A DNA stretch of 13,412 bases from Sandaracinobacteroides sp031425455. Lineage in GTDB: Bacteria; Pseudomonadota; Alphaproteobacteria; Sphingomonadales; Sphingomonadaceae. Below, piece by piece: positions 6,950 through 13,104 of the stretch (position 1 is its first letter; every line of letters starts with the position of its first letter). The stretch covers positions 1 to 13,412 of the forward strand of contig JANPJJ010000082.1 of the NCBI GenBank assembly GCA_031425455.1, given 5' to 3'. Both the position numbers and the translations under genes were made by a program. The notes beneath the pieces were generated by a model that saw nothing but the letters and a program-made list of their open reading frames with translations, was not told where the DNA came from and did no database searches.

Positions 6950-7951
6950 TCAAAATTCGGCGATGACCTGGTCGGGCGGCCGGTGACCATCCGCGAAAGC
7001 GCGCATGTTGGCGATCACCTTCTCGCCCATCGCGCGCCGGCCTTCGAATGTGGCCGAGCCCATGTGCGGCAGCAGCACGACGTTGGGCAGCTTCAGCAGC
7101 TTCGGCGAAATCGCGGGCTCCTGCTCGAACACGTCGAGCCCGGCGCCGGCGATCCCGCCGGTGGAGAGCGCCGCGACCAGCGCTTCCTCGTCGACCAGCG
7201 TGCCGCGAGCCACGTTCACCAGATAGCTGTGCGCCGGCATCAGGCGCAGGCGGTCGGCGTCGATCATGTGCCGCGTCTCGGGCGTTTCCGGGCAGTTCAG
7301 GCTGACGATGTCGACCCGCTCCAGCATCGCGTCCAGCGTCGGCCACCAGGTTGCCTCCAGCGCCTTTTCGATTGCGGCCGGCAGCCGGTGGCGGTTGTGA
7401 TAGTGGATCGTGAGGCCGAACGAACGTGCCCGCGCCGCGACCGCCTGGCCGATCCGCCCCATGCCGACGATCCCCAGCCGCTTGCCCGTAATCCGGTGCC
7501 CGAGCATTCCGGTGGGAGACCAGCCCGACCACCGCCCGGCGCGGACCAGCTTTTCGCCTTCGGAAAGCCGGCGCGGCACCGAGAGGATCAGCGCCATGAC
7601 GAGGTCCGCGGTGTCGTCGGTGAGGACGCCCGGCGTGTTGGTGACGGTGATGCCCCTGGCCCGGGCGGCCGCGAGGTCGATATGATCGACCCCGGTGCCG
7701 AAATTGGCGATCAGCTTCAGCTCGGGGCCGGCCGTTTCGATCAGGCCGGCGTCGATCTCGTCGGTGACGGTCGGGACCAGCACGTCGGCCCGGGCGAGCG
7801 CCTCGGCCAGCTGTTCGCGAGCGAAAGCGGTGTCGGCGAAGTTCAGCTCGACATCGAACAGCTCGGCCATCCGGGTTTCCACCGCCTGCGGCAGGCGGCG
7901 GGTAACGATGGCGCGGAGCTTGCGATCATATTTGGTGAAACGTGCGGGCAT
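6950..7951 (-). CDS. D-isomer-specific 2-hydroxyacid dehydrogenase (glyoxylate/hydroxypyruvate reductase-like)
   Basis: A 333-residue NAD(P)-dependent dehydrogenase that interconverts 2-oxoacids and D-2-hydroxyacids in the cytoplasm. Seen in the sequence: substrate-loop motif NFGTGVDHID at 83-92, Rossmann motif G163-M-G165-R-I-G168, and the catalytic triad R249 (VNVARG), E278 (FEQEP) and H296 (LLPHMGSAT). After the second beta strand comes NRHR (186-189) instead of an acidic residue, which in this family usually favours NADP(H). Length is typical. It is probably a glyoxylate/hydroxypyruvate reductase type, but substrate cannot be read from sequence alone. The ATG at 7951 has no strong ribosome site. 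The gene is divergent from the SH3-domain gene across an 81-bp gap, and its 3' end is followed by a hairpin pair. Confidence 0.9.
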   Translation of the reverse strand: MPARFTKYDRKLRAIVTRRLPQAVETRMAELFDVELNFADTAFAREQLAEALARADVLVPTVTDEIDAGLIETAGPELKLIANFGTGVDHIDLAAARARGITVTNTPGVLTDDTADLVMALILSVPRRLSEGEKLVRAGRWSGWSPTGMLGHRITGKRLGIVGMGRIGQAVAARARSFGLTIHYHNRHRLPAAIEKALEATWWPTLDAMLERVDIVSLNCPETPETRHMIDADRLRLMPAHSYLVNVARGTLVDEEALVAALSTGGIAGAGLDVFEQEPAISPKLLKLPNVVLLPHMGSATFEGRRAMGEKVIANMRAFADGHRPPDQVIAEF

Positions 7952-7980
7952 GGGCTCATGCTAGGCTGGGCCATGCGCAT

Positions 7981-8010
7981 CTTGCAAGCGCGCCCCTTGC
8001 AAGCGGGCCG
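7981..8010. repeat. Tandem 15-bp repeat with CTTGCAAG palindromes in a divergent promoter region
   Basis: Two adjacent 15-bp copies (7981-7995 and 7996-8010) agree at 13 of 15 positions. Each begins with the perfect 8-bp palindrome CTTGCAAG, so the palindrome centres are 15 bp apart. They sit between the divergent dehydrogenase and SH3-domain genes, 23 bp before the chosen SH3 start. They could be a binding site for a dimeric regulator, or a simple local duplication. Confidence 0.6.
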
Positions 8011-8020
8011 GCGGCTTGGC

Positions 8021-8025
8021 AGGGA
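8021..8025 (+). promoter_or_regulatory. Ribosome binding site fixing the SH3-protein start
   Basis: AGGGA lies 7 nt before ATG 8033. The competing in-frame ATG at 7973 lacks such spacing and would put a basic segment before the signal peptide. Confidence 0.65.
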
Positions 8026-8032
8026 AGCCGCG

Positions 8033-8614
8033 ATGCGCATTGTGCCACTCCTGCTGTTGCTGCTGCCGGCCGGGCCGGGCGTTGCGCAGGATGGATGGCA
8101 GGATGCGGCGGCACCTGCTTCGAAAACCGGCACTCCGACAGCAGGCACGTCGGCAGCCGGCACGTCCGGTCCCTCCAGCAAGGACGCGCTGAAGAACCGT
8201 TCCGGGCTTCCTTTGCCTCGCTTCGCGTCGCTCCGCGCCAAGCGGGCCTATATGCGCGCCGGGCCGGGCAAGGAATATCCGGTCACCTGGGTCTATGTCC
8301 GCCCCGGCACGCCGCTGGAAGTCACCAACGAATGGAATGTTTGGCGCAAGGTTCGCGACGCCGAGGGCACCGAGGGCTGGATGGACCGGGCCATGCTGTC
8401 GGGCGACCGCACCGTGCAGATCACCCGGCAGACGCAGGAGCTGCGCGCGCGGCCGGATCTGTCGTCGCCGATCGTGCTTCGCGCCGAGCCGGGCGTGGTG
8501 ATGCGGGTGACGATGTGCACCGACCGCTGGTGCCGGGTGGAGGGCGAGGGGCGGTCGGGCTATCTGCTGCGCGAGCAGGCCTTCGGGACCTATCCCACCG
8601 AAACCATCGGCTGA
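8033..8614 (+). CDS. Exported protein with two bacterial SH3 domains
   Basis: A 193-residue protein. Residues 1-19 (MRIVPLLLLLLPAGPGVAQ) form a Sec signal peptide with likely cleavage after GVA. A Thr/Ser/Ala/Gly-rich linker runs to about residue 60. Two SH3_4-type (PF06347) repeats follow, the first around RAYMRAGPGKEYPVTWVYVRPGTPLEV and the second around QELRARPDLSSPIVLRAEPGVVMRV, each ending in the Trp-containing turn (NVWRKVRD; DRWCRVEGEG). Such domains bind peptidoglycan or envelope ligands in the periplasm. ATG 8033 is chosen because AGGGA lies 7 nt upstream and the signal peptide begins there; an in-frame ATG at 7973 would bury the signal behind 20 charged residues. The GGDEF gene follows after 9 nt, so the two are probably co-translated. 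Confidence 0.85.
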   Translation: MRIVPLLLLLLPAGPGVAQDGWQDAAAPASKTGTPTAGTSAAGTSGPSSKDALKNRSGLPLPRFASLRAKRAYMRAGPGKEYPVTWVYVRPGTPLEVTNEWNVWRKVRDAEGTEGWMDRAMLSGDRTVQITRQTQELRARPDLSSPIVLRAEPGVVMRVTMCTDRWCRVEGEGRSGYLLREQAFGTYPTETIG

Positions 8615-8623
8615 TCGCGGCCG

Positions 8624-9196
8624 ATGACCGGCGCGCTGCTCCTGATTGCGCTGATGTGGCTGTCGCCGCTGCTGGTCGCGGTGGCGGGCGGGCTGGGCTG
8701 GGTCATCCTTCGCCAGCGCCGCGAACTGCGGCAGCTGGCGTTCGAGGCCCGGCACGATCCCCTGACCGGGCTGCCGAACCGGCGCGGGCTGGCGGCCCAT
8801 TGGGCCGCGATGCCGGGCGACAAGGCGCTGATCCTGATCGACCTGGTGGGCTTCAAGGCAGTGAACGACCGCCATGGCCATATCGTGGGCGATGCGCTGC
8901 TGCGGCAGGTGGCGGCACGGCTGGCGGCGGCGATGGCGCCGCCGGGCCTGTTGGCGCGCTGGGGGGGCGACGAGTTCGTGGCCGTGGTGCCGGCGGACCG
9001 GCTGGAGGCGCAGCAGGCGCTGATCGCGAACGCGCGGGTGATGGCCTATGATCTTTCCGACAGCGGCGGGCCGGGCGACGTTCGCATCGGCGCGCGCACC
9101 GGGGTGTCCGGCGGTGAAGCGGAGCTCGGCCTGGCGGTGCGGAGCGCGGCTCGCGATCTCTTGAACGGAAAGGCGAACGGCGAAGCTCAGCCCTGA
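8624..9196 (+). CDS. Membrane-anchored minimal GGDEF (diguanylate cyclase) protein
   Basis: A 190-residue protein with one N-terminal membrane segment (about residues 4-29), a short charged linker, then a GGDEF domain expected to make cyclic di-GMP from two GTP. Seen: DPLTGLPNRRG at 45-55, D73 in the metal-binding strand (DLVGFK, with Val where a second Asp is common), N81 and D90 for GTP contact, and an intact G114-G115-D-E-F118. There is no RxxD inhibitory site before GGDEF (APPG instead). The end of the domain is compact: the usual SxG strand and ADxALYxAK helix are reduced to IGARTGVSGG and SAARDLLNGKANG. It may be active but divergent. The start is 9 nt after the SH3 gene, suggesting a two-gene unit in which an envelope protein and a cyclase work together. 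It overlaps the convergent dehydratase gene by 10 nt. Confidence 0.88.
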   Translation: MTGALLLIALMWLSPLLVAVAGGLGWVILRQRRELRQLAFEARHDPLTGLPNRRGLAAHWAAMPGDKALILIDLVGFKAVNDRHGHIVGDALLRQVAARLAAAMAPPGLLARWGGDEFVAVVPADRLEAQQALIANARVMAYDLSDSGGPGDVRIGARTGVSGGEAELGLAVRSAARDLLNGKANGEAQP

Positions 9197-10014
9197 GGCA
9201 GAACATCGGTCAGCACCTGGCGCATGACCGGGCCGGCAAGGTCCTCCGCAATCAGCCCGGGGCCAAGAAGGCTGCCCGCCCTGGCGTGGAGATGGCAGCC
9301 CGCGGCCGCCGCCTCGAACCCCGGCATGCCCTGTGCCAGCAGCCCGGCGATCAGGCCGGCCAGCACATCGCCCGAACCTGCCGTCGCCAGCCAGACCGGG
9401 GCACCGGCGTTGACGACGGCGCGCCCATCGGGCGCGGCGATGATGCCGTCATGCCCCTTCAGAACCACGACAGCGCCCGTCGCCGCTGCCGCCGCCAGCG
9501 CCCGATCCGCCTTGCTGCCGCAAAGGTTCGGGAACAGCCGCGCGAACTCGCCCTCGTGCGGGGTCAGCACCACCGGACGAGGCCGGCGGCGTACCAGCCG
9601 GGCAAGGTGCGGCGGATCGCCGGCGAAGGCCGTCAGCGCATCGGCATCGAGCAGCAGCGGCTTCCCGGATTGCAGGGCTTCGACGGCGACGGCTCGGGCG
9701 CCAGCCCCGCCCCCCGGCCCGACGCAGGCGGCGTGAAACTTCGGCGAGGCCAGCAGGCGCGCGAACCCGGCAGGATCCGCTTCGGCCAGCATGACGGCCG
9801 TGACCTGCGCGGCATGCACCAGCAACGCGTCCCGCGGTCCGGCCAGCGTGACGGCGCCGGCGCCGACCCGGAGCGCGGCCTGGGCCGCCAGCCGCGAGGC
9901 CCCGGTGGCAAGCGCGGGCCCGGACCAGACCAGAACCCCGCCGCGCAGATATTTGTGCGCATCGGGCGCTGGAACCGGCAGGCGCCACAGCGCCGGGCTG
10001 TTGAGGTCGGGCAT
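9187..10014 (-). CDS. nnrD: ADP/ATP-dependent NAD(P)H-hydrate dehydratase, stand-alone
   Basis: A 275-residue ribokinase-fold enzyme of the CARKD/YjeF C-terminal family, which dehydrates damaged (S)-NAD(P)H hydrate back to NAD(P)H with nucleotide hydrolysis. Typical motifs: KYLRGGVLVWSG at 21-32, ALRVGAGAVTLAGP, VGPGGG, LLLDADALTAFAG, the nucleotide/substrate loop LTPHEGEFARLFP, and the catalytic-region motif GSGD at 213-216 followed by VLAGLIAGLLAQG. In many bacteria this domain is fused to the NnrE epimerase domain; here that N-terminal domain is absent and no epimerase is seen in the window. The ATG at 10014 has GAGGG at a 7-nt spacing, and this site overlaps the stop codon of the preceding gene. 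It is the last gene of the block that begins at 12906. Confidence 0.9.
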   Translation of the reverse strand: MPDLNSPALWRLPVPAPDAHKYLRGGVLVWSGPALATGASRLAAQAALRVGAGAVTLAGPRDALLVHAAQVTAVMLAEADPAGFARLLASPKFHAACVGPGGGAGARAVAVEALQSGKPLLLDADALTAFAGDPPHLARLVRRRPRPVVLTPHEGEFARLFPNLCGSKADRALAAAAATGAVVVLKGHDGIIAAPDGRAVVNAGAPVWLATAGSGDVLAGLIAGLLAQGMPGFEAAAAGCHLHARAGSLLGPGLIAEDLAGPVMRQVLTDVLPQG

Positions 10015-10024
10015 GGCCGCGCCC

Positions 10025-10522
10025 TCACGCGGCCCGCTTCAGCTTTTCGTCTTCGGCCCGCCAGTCGCGCGTGACCAGCTTTTCCTCGATCGCGGTGCGC
10101 GTTTCCAGCTCGCCGCTCCGGATCCAGTGCCAGGTGCGGCAGCGCTTTTTGCCGTCGTCCGACAGCTGGATCATCTCGTAGAGATACAGCTCAGGATCGC
10201 CGGTGCGCTGCCAGTAAAGCACCACCGAGCGCTGCTTGTCGTCGAGCGGCAGTTCGGCGGCCCAGCCCTGGATCAGGTCATTGTCCCACCAGACCCGCTT
10301 GTCGCGATAGGCGGCCGGGAAGTCTCGGATCTCGGTGCGGCCGTCTGCCCAGCTATAGTGATTGGTCTGGTGGTAGGGGAACGGCCCGTCGTCCGGGAAG
10401 CGGCAGAGAAGGCGCGACTTGTGCTCGTCCACCATCTGGCCGGCCGCGTTGTAATAGCGGTAGGTGCCTTCCCAGACGCCTTCGTGGCGGGCCAGCAGCG
10501 GCATGTCTTCGCGGATTCCCAT
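10025..10522 (-). CDS. Conserved protein, lipocalin-like (possibly DUF3598-related)
   Basis: A 165-residue soluble protein with no signal peptide or membrane segment. The pattern LARHEGVWEGTYRYYNAAGQ, then alternating hydrophobic strands rich in Trp and Tyr (HYSWADGRTEIRDFP, KRVWWDNDLIQGWAAEL, SVVLYWQRTG, LYLYEMIQLSD), suggests a small beta-barrel of lipocalin or FABP type. I connect it loosely with DUF3598-type proteins, but this is shorter than classic members and I do not know its function. The ATG at 10522 has an excellent AAGGAGGA 6 nt upstream, so it should be well translated. It sits 24 nt after the double hydrolase-fold gene and 10 nt before the dehydratase gene, clearly within the same block. 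A ligand-binding or hydrophobic-substrate role is only a guess from the fold. Confidence 0.7.
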   Translation of the reverse strand: MGIREDMPLLARHEGVWEGTYRYYNAAGQMVDEHKSRLLCRFPDDGPFPYHQTNHYSWADGRTEIRDFPAAYRDKRVWWDNDLIQGWAAELPLDDKQRSVVLYWQRTGDPELYLYEMIQLSDDGKKRCRTWHWIRSGELETRTAIEEKLVTRDWRAEDEKLKRAA

Positions 10523-10528
10523 GGCGTT

Positions 10529-10536
10529 TCCTCCTT
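10529..10536 (-). promoter_or_regulatory. Near-consensus Shine-Dalgarno of the 165-residue protein
   Basis: AAGGAGGA with a 6-nt spacer to ATG 10522. It is the best ribosome site in the block, so the small protein may be made at a higher level than its neighbours. Confidence 0.7.
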
Positions 10537-10546
10537 CGATCGAATG

Positions 10547-11998
10547 TCAGGCTTCAGCGGCCGCGGCGTCAAGGCAGGCATGCAGATAGGGTTGGGCAGC
10601 GCCGGCGCGCATCAGCGCCAGATGGCGGCGGGCGAGCGCGTCGGGGGCGAGCTCGGCCGGATCGAACGGGCGCGCGGTGGCAGCCGACGCCGCGAACCAG
10701 GGGTCGAAGCAGGTTTCGGCGCGGATCATGCGCCACGCCTTCAGAAGATGCGTGCCGGCCCAGTCTGGCGTGAGATCGGGGAGGCCGTGCGAGCGCCAGT
10801 CGGCGAGGCTTCCGGCGGGGCGGGCGGTTGCGACATGCCGGATATCAAGGCGGCGAGCGACTTCGGCGGCCAGAAGATCGCTCCAGCCCTGCCCGCTCAC
10901 GCGTGCCGGCCGGGCGCCCAGCGCGGCCACACCATGCGCCACCACTTGGGCCCAGTGGTCGATGTCGGCAGGGGCGCCGGGCCAGTCGGCCGAAAGGCCG
11001 TGCCCGGGGAGGTCGAGCGCAAGCACGCCGGCGGGGGCTGCCGTGAGCGCCGCCCCGGGGGCGTGGAGCCACAAATCGCCGGCGCCTTTCCAGTGCAATT
11101 CGCCAGCGAAGCCGGCGGCATTTGCCCGAACAAAGCCTTCGTCGATCACCGGCCCGGCGACCGGCGCCTCGGGCGCGGGATGCGCGCGCAGCCAGGCCAG
11201 CGCCTCCGCCTCAAGCTCTGTCGGCGTGGTCACCGGCGCGATGCGCCAGCTCGGCGGGACCTCGCCCAGCCGCTCGATATGCGCCTTCAGCGGGTCCCCG
11301 TCATAGGCGGAAATCAACACCGGCGGGGTCGGCGCACCGGGCCGCGGCACATCGCGGTTCGCGCGCAACACGGCTGCATAGCCCAGCGAGAAGCTGTTTC
11401 CCGCGCTCAGGCACTCCATCACGATCGGCTGCGCCGCGCCAGGGTCCATCGTCGCCATGGCCAGCCGGCTGCCGGGCTCGGCGCGGTACCAGGGGAAGAA
11501 CCAGCTCTGCTCCTGCACCCGGCCCCACAGCCAGGCGAGATGCTCGCCGTAAGGTCGCGGCAGGAAGGGCGGGGTATAGTCGGCGCCGAAATCGGCCTTC
11601 TCGGCCTCGGTCCAGACGGCATAACCGCCGCAGGCGACGCTGCTGAAGCGGCCCGGATGGCGCTTGGCGGCGGTCACCAGGATGATGGCGCCGGAATGAA
11701 AGCCATAGGCGGCTACCTTCGGCAGGCCCAGCGCATCTAGCAGCGCCACGACGGCGTCGGCATAGTCCTCGCACTCCGGGGCTTCGAGCGCCAGCGGCGA
11801 CGAATCGCCGAAGCCCGGCGTGTCCGGGGCGATGATGCTGAAGTGCGGCGCCCAGCGCTCGATCAACGGGATGTATTCGGCCGACGACCTCGGCGACTGG
11901 TGCACCATCAGCAGCAGCGGGCCGCTGCCGGCGCGGCGATAGTGCACCCGGCGCACTCCCGAGGCATCGGGCACATCGATGAAGTGGCGGGTGATCAC
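10547..11998 (-). CDS. Tandem alpha/beta-hydrolase-fold protein with degenerate active sites
   Basis: A 483-residue cytoplasmic protein. Residues about 1-275 are a full alpha/beta-hydrolase domain: VHQSPRSSAEY (32-42) at the oxyanion loop, DTPGFGDS (59-66), then G99-F-H101-S-G103 where the nucleophile elbow G-x-S-x-G should be. The central residue is His, not Ser. An acid is plausible at D235 (YDGD), but the usual late His is absent (IAPVTTPTELEAEALAWL). Residues about 285-483 repeat the same signature order: WKGAGDLWLHAPG, then DLPGHGLS (329-336), then G369-Q-G-W-S373, with Gly at the nucleophile position. It looks like a fusion or internal duplication in which neither half keeps a Ser-His-Asp triad. 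GTG start at 11998 overlaps the stop of the VOC gene (GTGA), with GGAG about 11 nt upstream, so translation is coupled. Confidence 0.8.
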   Translation of the reverse strand: MITRHFIDVPDASGVRRVHYRRAGSGPLLLMVHQSPRSSAEYIPLIERWAPHFSIIAPDTPGFGDSSPLALEAPECEDYADAVVALLDALGLPKVAAYGFHSGAIILVTAAKRHPGRFSSVACGGYAVWTEAEKADFGADYTPPFLPRPYGEHLAWLWGRVQEQSWFFPWYRAEPGSRLAMATMDPGAAQPIVMECLSAGNSFSLGYAAVLRANRDVPRPGAPTPPVLISAYDGDPLKAHIERLGEVPPSWRIAPVTTPTELEAEALAWLRAHPAPEAPVAGPVIDEGFVRANAAGFAGELHWKGAGDLWLHAPGAALTAAPAGVLALDLPGHGLSADWPGAPADIDHWAQVVAHGVAALGARPARVSGQGWSDLLAAEVARRLDIRHVATARPAGSLADWRSHGLPDLTPDWAGTHLLKAWRMIRAETCFDPWFAASAATARPFDPAELAPDALARRHLALMRAGAAQPYLHACLDAAAAEA

Positions 11999-12906
11999 AG
12001 TTCGACTAGCTCCAGCAGTTCGGAGGACGGCCCACGCACGGTGGCGACCCGGCGTCCTCGATAGAAGGCGCCGTCGCGGCGGGACGGGGGTTCGATGAAA
12101 GGCGCGGCGATCGCCTCCAGGCTGGTGACCGCGAAGCTGACGATGGCGTTGCCGGGCGGCAGTTCGCCGATCGCCCGGGGACGGTCGGTCGCGTCGGGGG
12201 GATACTGGTCGATCTCGCTTGCCGGGATGCGTCCCGTCTGCGTCATCGTCATCGCGGTGGTGGTGTCGTCGGGCAGGCCGAAGCTCTGGGTGATCATCGA
12301 ATAGGGGATCACCCAGGTTTCCCCCTCGGCAAAGCCCAGCTGCTCGCGGTGGAAGGCGAGCGTTTCGGCGCGGTCCTGCGCGGCGAGAACGGCGATGAAG
12401 ATCGCGTCCACTTCGGCAAGGGCGTGCGGAAGGTCTAGCCCGGACATCGAGCCATCCAGGACGGTGTTGAGATACAGGACTTCACCGGCCCGTCCCTCCA
12501 CCTGGAAGGGTATGAAATTGTCGAAACCGGGCACCAGCTTGGGGGCGCCGATCACCCGGAATGCGGCCCGGCTGATCCGGTCATGCAGCGCGAAGGCGTC
12601 TCTCACGGTCAGTTCGAAGGCAGCCCAGCCGTAGTGGCGCAGCGCGCGATAATCCGGCACGGCCGCGCCCTCCACCAGCCGGAGCACACAGCCCGCGCCC
12701 CCGGGCGCCTGCAGCAGCGCATAGGGGCGTGCCACCTGGGCCGGCGCGCCCCAGCTCCGAGCCAGGGCGGGGTCGATGCGCCCTTCCTCGATCACCCCCA
12801 GGCCGAGCTGACCTGTATAATCGGCGAGGCTGGCGCCGAGGTCCGGTGTGACGATCGTGCCGCCTAAAATTCGCCCGGGCGTTTCGAAGGGGAGTGTCTG
12901 GGTCAC
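11995..12906 (-). CDS. VOC-fold (glyoxalase/extradiol dioxygenase-like) protein
   Basis: About 303 residues made of what look like four beta-alpha-beta-beta-beta modules, i.e. two VOC domains: ILGGTIVTPDLGASLADYTGQLGL; GWAAFELTVRDAFALHDRI; DAIFIAVLAAQDRAETLAFHREQLGF; and a C-terminal module beginning NAIVSFAVTSLEAI and ending SSELLELVEL. True enzymes of this fold normally have His on the first strand of metal-binding modules; here those positions are Thr, Ala, Ile and Val-like, so metal binding is doubtful although a terminal Glu is kept. The start is taken as GTG 12906 because the first module begins about 13 residues later. An in-frame ATG at 12993 would add 29 unconserved residues encoded across the palindrome at 12913-12928. 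It is the first gene of the block; its stop overlaps the next start by 4 nt. Confidence 0.72.
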   Translation of the reverse strand: MTQTLPFETPGRILGGTIVTPDLGASLADYTGQLGLGVIEEGRIDPALARSWGAPAQVARPYALLQAPGGAGCVLRLVEGAAVPDYRALRHYGWAAFELTVRDAFALHDRISRAAFRVIGAPKLVPGFDNFIPFQVEGRAGEVLYLNTVLDGSMSGLDLPHALAEVDAIFIAVLAAQDRAETLAFHREQLGFAEGETWVIPYSMITQSFGLPDDTTTAMTMTQTGRIPASEIDQYPPDATDRPRAIGELPPGNAIVSFAVTSLEAIAAPFIEPPSRRDGAFYRGRRVATVRGPSSELLELVEL

Positions 12907-12912
12907 ATCCCT

Positions 12913-12928
12913 ATTTGTCCGGACAAAT
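12913..12928. promoter_or_regulatory. Perfect 16-bp palindrome, probable operator of the VOC-hydrolase block
   Basis: ATTTGTCC followed directly by GGACAAAT, with no spacer. It lies 6 bp before the GTG start of the first gene. The half sites contain TTGT...ACAA, compatible with the TNGT/ACNA pattern typical of FadR-subfamily GntR regulators, though other dimeric regulators are possible. The minus-strand sequence ACAAAT (12918-12913) resembles a -10 element, with TTGTCG 16 nt further upstream as a possible -35. If so, the operator overlaps the promoter and the message starts at or very near the GTG, i.e. almost leaderless. Confidence 0.65.
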
Positions 12929-13104
12929 GCGGCTCGACAAGCCCCTAGCTTGCCCCCACTTGTTCGTCCTGCACGTTGCTCAGTAGCAAACAAGGCGAGA
13001 GCGTGGGCTCAGTCACTGGTCAAATGTGGGCGTCGGTTCCGTTGCATATCGTGACTTAAGCGGCAAAGTTGCGGATTGGCCCTGACGTTACGAAAGCAAA
13101 CAAG
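12929..13104. other. Low-GC divergent intergenic region with an 11-bp direct repeat
   Basis: The gap between the VOC-gene operator and the HTH gene has about 50-55% GC, well below the coding DNA to the left. AGCAAACAAGG occurs at 12985-12995 and again at 13095-13105, each followed by a purine-rich GAGAGC/CAGAGC. A small hairpin TTGCT-CAGT-AGCAA (12976-12989) overlaps the first copy. I see no tRNA, att site or clear promoter pair. Confidence 0.45.

Noticed and set aside
4383..6986. 867-codon plus-strand frame opposite the patatin gene
   Set aside because: Arg/Gly/Gln-rich composition with no domain pattern; it mirrors the GC-skewed codons of the real minus-strand gene.
6983..8032. N-terminal extension of the SH3-protein frame across the dehydrogenase gene, and the ATG at 7973
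   Set aside because: The extension is antisense to a clear dehydrogenase; ATG 8033 has a ribosome site and opens directly into a signal peptide.
9791..11740. 649-codon plus-strand frame opposite the dehydratase, small protein and double-hydrolase genes
   Set aside because: The opposite strand has full domain signatures, tight spacing and good ribosome sites; this frame has none.
12907..12993. Upstream ATG start for the VOC protein
   Set aside because: It would add 29 residues before the first module, encoded in the low-GC region and across the palindrome; kept only as an alternative.
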